Made by a program: the position numbers and the translations under genes
Origin: Bacteroidales bacterium UBA4347
GTDB lineage: Bacteria > Bacteroidota > Bacteroidia > Bacteroidales > P3
DNA: 23,309 nt
Direction: 5' to 3'
Assembly (NCBI GenBank): GCA_002394185.1
Contig: DGTB01000124.1
Location: forward strand, 1-23,309
The notes under the pieces: model-generated
Database searches by the model: none
What the model saw: the letters and a program-made list of their open reading frames with translations, nothing else
Told to the model about the DNA's origin: nothing
Shown: in pieces, positions 14,902-22,255 of the stretch
Numbering within the stretch: the stretch's first letter is position 1
How the letters are laid out: every line of letters starts with the position of its first letter

Positions 14902-15441
14902 TCATCTCAGCCTGTCGGCAGCTTTCACCAGAGCCTCGTCCTTGCGGATGGCACGCTGAGCCAGGAAGAGAAACACCAACGATGCCAACGGAGCGAAGGC
15001 TCCGACAGCCCACGACACCTCGGGCTTGGCGCCACCCATGCCTGCCGACAGCAGGTCGGCGTAGTGGTCCACAGCCCAGAAGAACACCAGGAAGGCATAG
15101 ACCACATTCAGCAGGAAGCCAAAGCCCACCATGCGCACCTGCAGGGTGCGGCGCCTATAGAGGAACAGCGTGGCCAGCGAGAGGGCCATGCACACCAGCG
15201 ACAGCACCACCAGGGGCCAGGTCTCCATGCCGGTGAAACGCTGACCGTAGTGCACCACGGGCTGGTCCATCTGGGTCATCATGTCGGCACCGTCGCGGGC
15301 AACGAGGTCCAACTGGGCCTCCACGCGCTGGCCTTCGGTAGGACGGTCGACAAACTGGAACTTGGCCACGGGCAGCAGCAGGCACAGACCCATGCAACAT
15401 GCTGCCAGAAGCAGCCAAAGCGATTGAATTCTCTGTATCAT
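14902..15441 (-). CDS. DUF4293 membrane protein
   Basis: A 179-residue inner-membrane protein of the Bacteroidota family DUF4293, recognised by its start MIQRIQSLWLLLA and a four-helix layout (about 7-25, 74-94, 105-124 and 144-163). A polar loop lies between helices 1 and 2, and a short basic/acidic tail follows helix 4. No catalytic motif is visible and the function is unknown. It lies 28 nt after the DoxX-type gene and is separated from tsaE by a 32-nt stretch made of heptamer repeats. Its stop TGA is embedded in a degenerate repeat unit. Confidence 0.88.
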   Translation of the reverse strand: MIQRIQSLWLLLAACCMGLCLLLPVAKFQFVDRPTEGQRVEAQLDLVARDGADMMTQMDQPVVHYGQRFTGMETWPLVVLSLVCMALSLATLFLYRRRTLQVRMVGFGFLLNVVYAFLVFFWAVDHYADLLSAGMGGAKPEVSWAVGAFAPLASLVFLFLAQRAIRKDEALVKAADRLR

Positions 15442-15469
15442 AGCAATCTAAAAGTTATTTATAGTTCTC

Positions 15470-16600
15470 TCAATCTTCCATCTTCAACTCCACAGCCTTG
15501 CGGCCCTTGTCCACCACCACAGCATCCTTGATGTACATGAATCCCGGGTTGCCGCGCATCATGGTCTTGATGGCGGTGGCGTCGGCAAAGAGGTAGTCGA
15601 GACCCTCCACCTGGTTGTCGTAGAGCCAGGCCTGCACCTCCTCCGGCAGGGCGGAGGTGAGCAGCACTACCTGCTTGCCGTTCTCGGCAGCCAGCTGCTG
15701 GGCCAGCTTCACCTCGCGCACTCCCTTGTCGTCCACCTTGTCGAGAGAGTGGATGGTGATGATGACCAGACCTTCCTCCGACAGGATGAGGTCGAAGGCG
15801 TGATCCTCCATCAACATGTCCATCATGGAGAATCCTGCGGCCTTGATTTCCGGCATTTCCACACGGCTGGACACCCACTCCCACTGCTGCTCCCACGTGC
15901 TGTCGGCCATGTAATCCATCAGCTTGGCGCTCTCGAACTCCATGGTCTCGCCGGTCTGCACATTGCGGTAGGTGACATAGCTCTTCGGGGCGGCATCGAG
16001 CTCGGTGTCAATCATCTTGTTGCCAATCTTCCAGGGACGGAAGTCGATGACCGGCTCGTGCTTGATGTTGTAGATGCAGAAGATGAGCATCACCGCCAGC
16101 GCACCCATGAAGACGAGGCAGTCACGCTCGAAGCGGCGTTTCGCACGCAGGCGGCAGGTGAGGAGAATCCACGCCGTCGGCACGTCAAGGGCCACGTTCT
16201 TCCAGAAAGTCTGCCAGTTGGTGAGCTTGATGGCGTCGCCGAAGCATCCGCAGTCGTCCACGAGATTGGTCGTGGCGTCGACGAACGTGGTGACGGTGAA
16301 GAAAAGCATCATCAGCGCCAGCATCCAGGCCGTAAAGACACGGAAAGAGTTGAATATCAACATTACGCCGACAATAAACTCGGCGCAGATGAGCGCCACG
16401 GCCAGCACGCCGGCCATGGGGTGCGCCCACTCGAAAGTCATACCGAAAAGTTCCCAGTTGGACATATAGTCCTGCACTTTGTACACGGTGCCCAGCGGGT
16501 CCACGCCCTTGACGAAGGACGAGAAGAGGAACACCAGGCCCACCACCCAGCGGGCCACCACATTCAGCGTGTAATGGAGGTTTGTATCTTTTATCTTCAT
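15470..16600 (-). CDS. DoxX/MauE-like membrane protein, BT_3928 family
   Basis: A 376-residue protein. The N-terminal half is a DoxX/MauE-like four-helix membrane domain (helices near 14-31, 62-83, 90-106 and 137-150, with an extra one at 163-178) and carries DDCGCFGD with Cys117 and Cys119. This resembles the Cys-Gly-Cys-Phe-Gly motif of MauE-type proteins thought to support disulfide or redox steps. The C-terminal half (about 200-376) is soluble and lies outside the membrane helices; its end (EEGLVIITIHSLD, KQVVLLTS, NPGFMYIKDAVVVDKG) looks thioredoxin-like. The role is unknown. It overlaps the DUF1599 gene by ATGA. In Bacteroides I recall DUF1599, this family and tpiA as neighbours; here DUF4293 follows instead. 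Confidence 0.87.
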   Translation of the reverse strand: MKIKDTNLHYTLNVVARWVVGLVFLFSSFVKGVDPLGTVYKVQDYMSNWELFGMTFEWAHPMAGVLAVALICAEFIVGVMLIFNSFRVFTAWMLALMMLFFTVTTFVDATTNLVDDCGCFGDAIKLTNWQTFWKNVALDVPTAWILLTCRLRAKRRFERDCLVFMGALAVMLIFCIYNIKHEPVIDFRPWKIGNKMIDTELDAAPKSYVTYRNVQTGETMEFESAKLMDYMADSTWEQQWEWVSSRVEMPEIKAAGFSMMDMLMEDHAFDLILSEEGLVIITIHSLDKVDDKGVREVKLAQQLAAENGKQVVLLTSALPEEVQAWLYDNQVEGLDYLFADATAIKTMMRGNPGFMYIKDAVVVDKGRKAVELKMED

Positions 16601-17172
16601 AATTTCATGTTTTCTTCTTCAGTGAGTCTGACAAGGCAGAAAAGCGAGTAATTGACAATGTCCATGTATCCGCCTTCCACGCCCTCGCTGGCGAGGGTCT
16701 GCCCGTTGTTGTCTTCTATCTGTTTGATTCGCAAAAGCTTCATCAGAATCAGGTCGACCATCGAGCTGATGCGCATCTGCCGCCAGGCCTCGCCGTAGTC
16801 GTGATTCTTGTTCATCATCAGGTCGAGGATGCGGGCGACATGCTTGTCGTAGAGCTTCATGGCGTCCTGCAGCGGCAGCTCCATCGGGGCCTCGCCGTTC
16901 TCCGCCCTCCACGCTCCGCTCTCCACCTCCAACTGAATCAGGGCCATGACGGCATAGTTCACCATGGCCACAAACTCGCCCCTCACGCCGTCGCCCACGC
17001 GGTTCTCGCCACTCTCCTGCACGCTGCGTATGCGGTTGGCCTTGATGAAAATCTGGTCCGTCAGCGACGGCAGACGCAGGATGCGCCACGACGTGCCGTA
17101 GTCGTGCGTCTTCTTCTCGAAAAGCGTCCGGCAGGCCGCCACCTCGTGCTCCATCTCCTTGCGGGTACTCAT
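16597..17172 (-). CDS. DUF1599 protein (duplicated domain)
   Basis: A 191-residue cytoplasmic protein of DUF1599 (nucleotide-modification-associated, a predicted MazG-like relation). The domain is visibly duplicated: KKTHDYGTSWRILRLPSLTDQIFIK in the first half and NKNHDYGEAWRQMRISSMVDLILMK in the second, each followed by an RI(R/K) helix and a G-rich turn and then a VNY helix. The function is unproven. The link between the two repeats (VESGAWRAENGEAP) is about seven residues longer than I expect and is encoded by a heptamer array (16900-16927). The start at 17172 (MSTRKEM) fits family lengths; an in-frame ATG at 17196 (MCKNGQTK) is an alternative, supported by a leader shared with folP. This is the first gene of the 11-gene operon. 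Confidence 0.85.
   Translation of the reverse strand: MSTRKEMEHEVAACRTLFEKKTHDYGTSWRILRLPSLTDQIFIKANRIRSVQESGENRVGDGVRGEFVAMVNYAVMALIQLEVESGAWRAENGEAPMELPLQDAMKLYDKHVARILDLMMNKNHDYGEAWRQMRISSMVDLILMKLLRIKQIEDNNGQTLASEGVEGGYMDIVNYSLFCLVRLTEEENMKL
16900..16927. repeat. Heptamer array inside the DUF1599 gene
   Basis: Four units, CTCCGCC, CTCCACG, CTCCGCT and CTCCACC (consensus CTCCRCN), follow directly. They encode part of the linker between the two DUF1599 halves, which appears longer than usual. The unit sequence differs from GAGTKAW but has the same period and copy number. Confidence 0.75.
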
Positions 17173-17197
17173 TTTCGTTTGTCCATTTTTACACATA

Positions 17198-17425
17198 ACC
17201 CTCAATAAACGCACGACAATTTCTTTTATTGTATAAAAAATAAAAAAAATTCCTCCCCTACCCCCACCCGACCCCTACCCGATAGGTATCCAGGGCGAAT
17301 CAGGTACCCTTCGGGTGGGTGGATGATGGAGGTTGGATAGGCGCTGGGCGAGAGGGGGATGCGGCGGAGGGAAGAGTTTTTTCGGCCGGGCACAATAAAC
17401 GGCGAAAGGGGGCGTTATTGAGGGT
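17198..17425. promoter_or_regulatory. Divergent control region bounded by inverted repeats
   Basis: ACCCTCAATAAACGC (17198-17212) and its inverse GCGTTATTGAGGGT (17412-17425) match in 14 of 15 positions and bound the DUF1599/folP spacer. The right copy touches the folP ATG; the left copy lies 1 nt before an in-frame ATG (17196) of the DUF1599 gene. A further CAATAAACG (17393-17401) forms a dyad with CGTTATTG (17413-17420) just before folP. No clear TAnnTTTG box was found for either gene. The shared sequence may be a common leader or a binding site. Confidence 0.6.
17252..17280 (-). other. Predicted G-quadruplex motif
   Basis: On the minus strand five G-runs of 3-5 G are separated by loops of 1-2 nt (order: GGG, TA, GGGG, TC, GGG, T, GGGGG, TA, GGGG). 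This meets the canonical four-run G-quadruplex pattern with very short loops. It lies upstream of the DUF1599 operon, followed on that strand by a long T-rich tract (about 17250-17226). A 9-bp inverted repeat CCCACCCGA/TCGGGTGGG (17263-17271 and 17311-17319) offers an alternative fold. Confidence 0.7.
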
Positions 17426-18271
17426 ATGGAAAAAGGATTGAACTTCGAGCCTTTCAGCTTCACGGTGCATGGACGGGCAGTCGGTTTTGAGCGGCCGGCG
17501 GTGATGGGCATACTGAACATCACAGCCGACTCGTTCTACGACGGCGGCCGCTACCGCGAGGCCAACGCCATGCTGGCGCAGGCCCGGCGGCTGCTGGCCG
17601 AGGGGGCGGACATCATCGATGTGGGCGCCGCCTCGTCGCGGCCGGGAGCCGAGCTGCTGCCACCCGAGGTGGAGTCCGAGCGCATAGGAGCGGCTGTAAG
17701 GCTGATACGCAGCGAGTTGCCCGAGGCCATCATCTCGGTCGACACCTGCTACAGCCTGCCGGCGCGCACGGCTGTCGAGGCTGGGGCGGACATCGTCAAC
17801 GACATCGGCGGCGGACAGTTCGACGAGCAGATGTTCTCGACCGTTGCAGAGCTGCAAGTGCCTTACATACTGATGCATAACCGCGGCCTGCCGGGCGTCA
17901 TGCAGCAGATGACGGGCTACGACGACATCATCGGCGACCTGACGCGCTATTTCTCCGAGCGGCTCGATGCCCTCTACCGCCTGGGAGTCAAGGACGTATG
18001 GATCGACCCGGGGTTCGGATTCGCCAAAACCGTGGAGGAGAACTACGAGCTGCTGCACCGGCTCGACGAGCTGACGGCGTTCTTCCGCGAGCCGCTGCTC
18101 ACAGCACTGAGCCGCAAAAGCATGATATACAAGCGCCTGGGAACAACCCCCGACGAGGCGCTGACGGGCACCATAGCCCTCGACGCCATAGCCCTCGAGA
18201 AGGGCAGCCGTCTGCTGCGCGTACACGACCCAAAACCCGCCGCCGAGACCATCCGACTCCTGTTCAGTTAA
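17426..18271 (+). CDS. folP: Dihydropteroate synthase
   Basis: Condenses 6-hydroxymethyl-dihydropterin pyrophosphate with p-aminobenzoate in folate synthesis; the sulfonamide target. The 281-residue TIM barrel shows GILNITADSF (28-37), IDVGAASSRPGA (64-75), SVDT (104-107), NDIGGG (125-130), LMHNRGLPGVMQ (149-160), DPGFGFAKT (194-202), SRKS (229-232) and RVHD (265-268), all family blocks. The His of the MHM-type motif is present with Asn after it. The ATG at 17426 gives the normal length and directly follows an inverted-repeat sequence. cdaA follows 57 nt downstream, a folP-cdaA pairing common in Bacteroidota. The stop codon TAA lies in a degenerate unit of a heptamer array. Confidence 0.96.
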   Translation: MEKGLNFEPFSFTVHGRAVGFERPAVMGILNITADSFYDGGRYREANAMLAQARRLLAEGADIIDVGAASSRPGAELLPPEVESERIGAAVRLIRSELPEAIISVDTCYSLPARTAVEAGADIVNDIGGGQFDEQMFSTVAELQVPYILMHNRGLPGVMQQMTGYDDIIGDLTRYFSERLDALYRLGVKDVWIDPGFGFAKTVEENYELLHRLDELTAFFREPLLTALSRKSMIYKRLGTTPDEALTGTIALDAIALEKGSRLLRVHDPKPAAETIRLLFS

Positions 18272-18299
18272 GAGTTATGAGTTATGAGTTAAGAGTTTA
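18265..18299 (+). repeat. GAGTKAW heptamer array overlapping the folP stop codon
   Basis: CAGTTAA (18265-18271), which contains the folP TAA stop, is followed by GAGTTAT twice, GAGTTAA and GAGTTTA. The array fills about half of the folP-cdaA gap. It is in the same sense relative to its genes as the tsaE array. Confidence 0.88.
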
Positions 18300-18328
18300 T
18301 AAATCAATCTACAATAAAACTGCAAAAC

Positions 18329-19123
18329 ATGTTGACAAACGCAATCTTAGGACTACCGCAAATCCATCTCATCGACATCATCGACGTCGCCATTGTGGCG
18401 GTGTTGGCCTACTACATCTACCGCATGGTGCGCGGCACCAATGCCATGCTCATATTCTGGGCGCTGGTGGTCATCATCGTGGCCTGGCGGGCCACGGAGA
18501 TGCTGGGCATGCGCCTGCTGGGCGCCATACTGAGCTCTGTGGCCGGCATCGGTCTCATCGCCCTGGTGGTCATCTTCCAGCCCGAAATCAGACGCTTCCT
18601 GCTCTTCCTTGGCACCAAGACGCAAATCGACCAGTCGTGGATTAAACGATTCCAGTTCTGGAAGCACAACATGCAGAACAAGCAGACCGTCAACTACGAA
18701 GCCTACATCAACGCCTGCATGCACATGTCGCAGTCCAAAACCGGCGCGCTGATAATTTTCAAACGGAAGAACGAGGTGGAGGAGCTTATCAACACCGGAG
18801 AACGCATCAATGCCCTGGCGTCGTCGGCGCTGATCGAGGCACTGTTCTTCAAGAACTCGCCGTTGCACGACGGCGCGGTCATAGCGCATGGAAACCAGAT
18901 ACTTGCCGCCCGCTGCATCCTGCCCGTCACGTCGCGCCTCGACGTCGACCCCAACCTGGGCCTGCGCCACCGCTCGGCCATCGGCGTCACCGAGCAGCTC
19001 GATGTGCTCAGCGTCATCGTCAGCGAGGAGACCGGAGCCATCTCCTATGCCCTCGACGGCGAAATACACCACAACATCAGCCCCGTCGAACTGCGCCAGG
19101 CACTGGAGCACTACGAATGCTAA
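18329..19123 (+). CDS. cdaA: Diadenylate cyclase CdaA
   Basis: Makes the second messenger c-di-AMP from two ATP; c-di-AMP controls potassium and osmolyte balance and wall homeostasis in many bacteria. The 264 residues have three N-terminal membrane helices (about 15-33, 37-57 and 63-83) and a cytoplasmic DisA_N/DAC domain with GALIIF (139-144), the catalytic DGA (181-183) within NSPLHDGAVI, and RHR (213-215) within LGLRHRSAIG. This is the usual CdaA layout and length. The start ATG at 18329 follows an A-rich leader. No CdaR/YbbR gene is next to it, unlike in Firmicutes. It probably shares transcription with folP. Confidence 0.95.
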   Translation: MLTNAILGLPQIHLIDIIDVAIVAVLAYYIYRMVRGTNAMLIFWALVVIIVAWRATEMLGMRLLGAILSSVAGIGLIALVVIFQPEIRRFLLFLGTKTQIDQSWIKRFQFWKHNMQNKQTVNYEAYINACMHMSQSKTGALIIFKRKNEVEELINTGERINALASSALIEALFFKNSPLHDGAVIAHGNQILAARCILPVTSRLDVDPNLGLRHRSAIGVTEQLDVLSVIVSEETGAISYALDGEIHHNISPVELRQALEHYEC

Positions 19124-19177
19124 AGGTTGACAATCAGTAGAATATAAAATAATTATTATTATATTGAAAAATATACG

Positions 19178-19186
19178 TATTTTTGC
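19178..19186 (+). promoter_or_regulatory. -7 element for the M16 peptidase gene
   Basis: TATTTTTGC is a full TAnnTTTGC match 110 nt before the chosen ATG. The -33 box is not clear. The leader from here to 19296 becomes extremely A-rich (only A, C, T and a few G after 19262), typical of well-translated Bacteroidota mRNAs. An ATG at 19164 lies upstream of this element and so cannot be the start. Confidence 0.7.
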
Positions 19187-19295
19187 AGACCAAAATTTTG
19201 GAAAAAAGTATAACGCAGGTGTAATAAACCCGGACGCGAAAACGTATATTGCAAGAGAACGAATAAACAAAAATAACAAACAAAAACAACAAAAA

Positions 19296-22190
19296 ATGAG
19301 AAAATCGATTTGGATTGTGCTGCTGGCGATGGTCCTCGGCGGCACCTCTTTCGCCCAGATGCCCGGCGCTGGCGCCAAGGAGAAGAAAAGCGACCTGAAA
19401 GCCCAGGTGCCCCTCGACAAGAAGGTCATCTACGGCAAACTGGACAACGGATTCACCTACTACATCCGCAACAACAAGAAGCCAGAGAACATGATTCAGT
19501 TCCGCCTGGCCACCAACGCCGGTTCCATCATGGAGCGCGACGACCAGCAGGGTCTGGCTCACTTCTGCGAGCACATGGCCTTCAACGGCATCAAGGGTTA
19601 TCCCCACAACGAAATGATTGACAAGCTGCAGCAGCACGGTGTGGAGTTCGGCCGCGACATCAACGCCTACACGAGCTTCGACCAGACGGTCTACTACGTC
19701 AACATGCCCGCCAACGACGAGGAGATGGTCAAGATGGGTATCGAGATCCTCGACGGCTGGGCCGGCAACGTGCTTTTCGACCAGAAAGAGATCGAGGAGG
19801 AGCGCGGCGTCATCCACGAGGAGTGGCGCGGTGGCGTTGGCCACGGCGACCGTCTGCGCCAGAAGACCTGGCCCATCATGCTGAAGGGTTCGCTCTATGC
19901 CGAGCGTCTGCCCATCGGCAAGGAGGAGGTCATCATGAACTTCAAGCGCCAAAGCATCGTCGACTTCTTCAACGACTGGTACCGTCCCGACCTGCAGGCC
20001 ATCATCATCGTTGGCGACATGGACAACTATGCCTATGCCGGCCTGAAGGGTGCCAAGGCCATGGAGCAGAAGATTAAAGACACCTTCAGCTCGCACAAGT
20101 TCCTCGGCAAAGAGAAACTGGCCCGCCAGAGCTATCAGATTCCCGACAACAAGGATCCTCTGATCTGCATTGCCACCGACAAGGAGGCCACGAGCACCAG
20201 CCTGGCCCTCTACTGGAAGCACAAAAAGACCCCCAACGGCACCATCGGCGCCTACCGCCAGATGATTGTCCGTAACCTTATCGACATGATGATCAACGAG
20301 CGCTTCGCCGAAATCTGCGAGAAACCCACCGCCCCCATGATGTATGCCGGCGGCGGATACAGCGGATTCCTGGGCCGTGAGATCGACGTCTTTGCCGTCA
20401 GCGCCGCTCCCAAAGAGGGCCGCATCAACGAGACCGCCGAGCTCCTCCTCAAGGTCATGAAGCAGATTGACGACCACGGATTCCTCCAGAGCGAGCTGGA
20501 GCGCCAGAAAGAGGACCTCCTCAGCACCTACACCAAACTGGCTAAGGAAGAGAACAAGACCCAGAGCAACAGCCTGGCCGACGAGTATACCGACCACTAC
20601 CTGGAGAACAGCCCCTGCCCCGGTATCCGCACGGAGATGAGATATGCCAAGGAGTTCATCCCCGAAATCACCCTCGAGGAGTGCAACGCCCTCGTCAAGA
20701 CTTGGATTACCGACAACAACATGATCTTCTACCTCACCGCTCCCGAGAAGGACGACGTCAAAGTGACCACCGAGAAAGAGGCCAAGAAAATCATCAAGAA
20801 CGCCAAGAAGGTCAAGACCCAGCCCTGGGTTGACAGCTTCAAGGACGAGCCCCTCTTCACCGAGACCCTCAAGGATGTCAAAGCCAATGTCACCAAGACC
20901 AACAGCGTTCTCGGCTACACCGAGTACACCTGCCCCAACGGCATCAAGTTCATTGTGAAGAAGACCGACTACAAGGCCGACGAGATCCAGATCAGCTCCT
21001 TCGGTTTCGGTGGCACCTCGCTCTACAGCGACGAGGAGGCCTACCAGGCCCAGAATGCTGCCAGCTTCGTCGATGCCGGCGGTATCGCCAACTTCAGCGC
21101 CACGCAGCTCAGCAAGAAACTCAAGGGCATGAACCTCAGCATCAGCCCCTACATCAGCAGCGAGACCCAGGGCTTCAGCGGCAACTGCTCGCCCAAGGAC
21201 CTGGAGACCACCCTGCAGCTCATCAACCTCTACTACACCGCCCCCCGCAAGGACCAGGAAGCCTACGAGCGCAACATCGAGAACACCATCAACCAGATCA
21301 AGTATGTCCGCGAGAACCCGCAGGTGGCCTTCATTGAGACCTACTATAAGACCGCTTTCCCCAATGACAAGCGTCAGGTGGTTGTCCCCACCGAGGAGAA
21401 GGTGCGCAGTCTGAACCTCGACCGCATGTTTGAAATTTACCGCGAGCGTTTCGCCGATGCCTCGAACCAGACCTTCTTCTTCGTCGGCAACGTCGAGGAC
21501 AACGACATCGCCCTCATCGCCAAGTACCTGAACAACCTGCCCGTCAACGGCAAGCAGAAGAACGACAAGTTCATCAACCGCAACCCGCAGTTCACCAGCG
21601 GCATCCAGCATGCCGAGGCCGTGAAGGGTATCGAGCGCCAGGGCATGCTCATCATGAGCGGCCAGGTGAACGTCGACGCCAAGGAGCTTGACCCGCAGAC
21701 CCGTATCGCCATCACCGAGCTCGGCGAGGCCCTGAGCATCACCGTCACGGAGATTATCCGCGAGAAGAACGGCGACGCCTACAGCCCCAGTGCCGGTTTC
21801 GACTACGAGATCAGTCCCGAAGGCCAGGTGAGCTGGCAGTTCTACATCGGCTGCGACCCGGAGAAGGCTAAGAAGATCGAGGGCGACTGCATTGAAATCC
21901 TCAAGCAGTACATGAAGGAAGGCTGCGACGAGAAGACACTCGGCAAGGTCCAGGAGCAGATGATTGTCAACCGCGACAAGGCCCGTCAGAACAACAGCTT
22001 CTGGCTTGGCCAGATCAGCGGCAGCTACCGTTTCAACGAGAGCCGCGACTTCGTGGAGAAGTACAACGAGATGGTGAAGAAAGTCACCGTCAAGGACATC
22101 CAGAACATCGCCGCCAAGTATGTCAACCTGAACAACTACGTCGCCGTCTCCCTCCGTCCGGAGAACCCCGACGCCGGCAGCGCCGAATAA
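19296..22190 (+). CDS. Secreted M16 zinc metallopeptidase (PqqL/pitrilysin-like)
   Basis: A 964-residue periplasmic or outer-membrane-associated peptidase. The signal peptide MRKSIWIVLLAMVLGGTSFA is followed by an N-terminal M16 domain with the inverted zinc motif HFCEH (89-93) and the third ligand Glu169 in EEERGVIHEEWR, exactly 76 residues further as in pitrilysins. An M16C domain follows (about 220-420), then a second, inactive M16 pair (about 515-960) without HxxEH but with the FFFVGNV block and the NKDSFWLGQISG-type end. This is the standard one-chain clamshell layout. Codon use is strongly biased to C/G-ending codons, so it is probably highly expressed. The start at 19296 is chosen because it gives the signal peptide and lies downstream of the promoter. 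Its substrate is unknown. Confidence 0.95.
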   Translation: MRKSIWIVLLAMVLGGTSFAQMPGAGAKEKKSDLKAQVPLDKKVIYGKLDNGFTYYIRNNKKPENMIQFRLATNAGSIMERDDQQGLAHFCEHMAFNGIKGYPHNEMIDKLQQHGVEFGRDINAYTSFDQTVYYVNMPANDEEMVKMGIEILDGWAGNVLFDQKEIEEERGVIHEEWRGGVGHGDRLRQKTWPIMLKGSLYAERLPIGKEEVIMNFKRQSIVDFFNDWYRPDLQAIIIVGDMDNYAYAGLKGAKAMEQKIKDTFSSHKFLGKEKLARQSYQIPDNKDPLICIATDKEATSTSLALYWKHKKTPNGTIGAYRQMIVRNLIDMMINERFAEICEKPTAPMMYAGGGYSGFLGREIDVFAVSAAPKEGRINETAELLLKVMKQIDDHGFLQSELERQKEDLLSTYTKLAKEENKTQSNSLADEYTDHYLENSPCPGIRTEMRYAKEFIPEITLEECNALVKTWITDNNMIFYLTAPEKDDVKVTTEKEAKKIIKNAKKVKTQPWVDSFKDEPLFTETLKDVKANVTKTNSVLGYTEYTCPNGIKFIVKKTDYKADEIQISSFGFGGTSLYSDEEAYQAQNAASFVDAGGIANFSATQLSKKLKGMNLSISPYISSETQGFSGNCSPKDLETTLQLINLYYTAPRKDQEAYERNIENTINQIKYVRENPQVAFIETYYKTAFPNDKRQVVVPTEEKVRSLNLDRMFEIYRERFADASNQTFFFVGNVEDNDIALIAKYLNNLPVNGKQKNDKFINRNPQFTSGIQHAEAVKGIERQGMLIMSGQVNVDAKELDPQTRIAITELGEALSITVTEIIREKNGDAYSPSAGFDYEISPEGQVSWQFYIGCDPEKAKKIEGDCIEILKQYMKEGCDEKTLGKVQEQMIVNRDKARQNNSFWLGQISGSYRFNESRDFVEKYNEMVKKVTVKDIQNIAAKYVNLNNYVAVSLRPENPDAGSAE

Positions 22191-22203
22191 TATCAACACC
22201 AAC

Positions 22204-22242
22204 AACGATAGGGACGCGGCATATTTCCGCGTCCCTATTGTT
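22204..22242 (+). terminator. Strong hairpin after the M16 gene
   Basis: ATAGGGACGCGG (22208-22219) pairs perfectly with CCGCGTCCCTAT (22227-22238) around a 7-nt loop, with further pairs outside. The following TGTTATAAAT is only moderately T-rich, so it may be an intrinsic terminator or an mRNA-stabilising stem. It ends about 14 nt before the nnrD ATG. Confidence 0.75.
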
Positions 22243-22255
22243 ATAAATAAGCACT

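Noticed and set aside
19164..19295. Upstream ATG (19164) as start of the M16 protein
   Set aside because: It lies before the TATTTTTGC promoter element and would put 44 polar residues in front of a good signal peptide.
19134..22205. A 1023-codon open frame on the minus strand antisense to the M16 peptidase gene
   Set aside because: Its translation is low-complexity (Val, Leu, Gly, Asp, Glu, His rich) with no domain or signal. It arises from strong C/G-ending codon bias in the real gene, which leaves few stops on the other strand.
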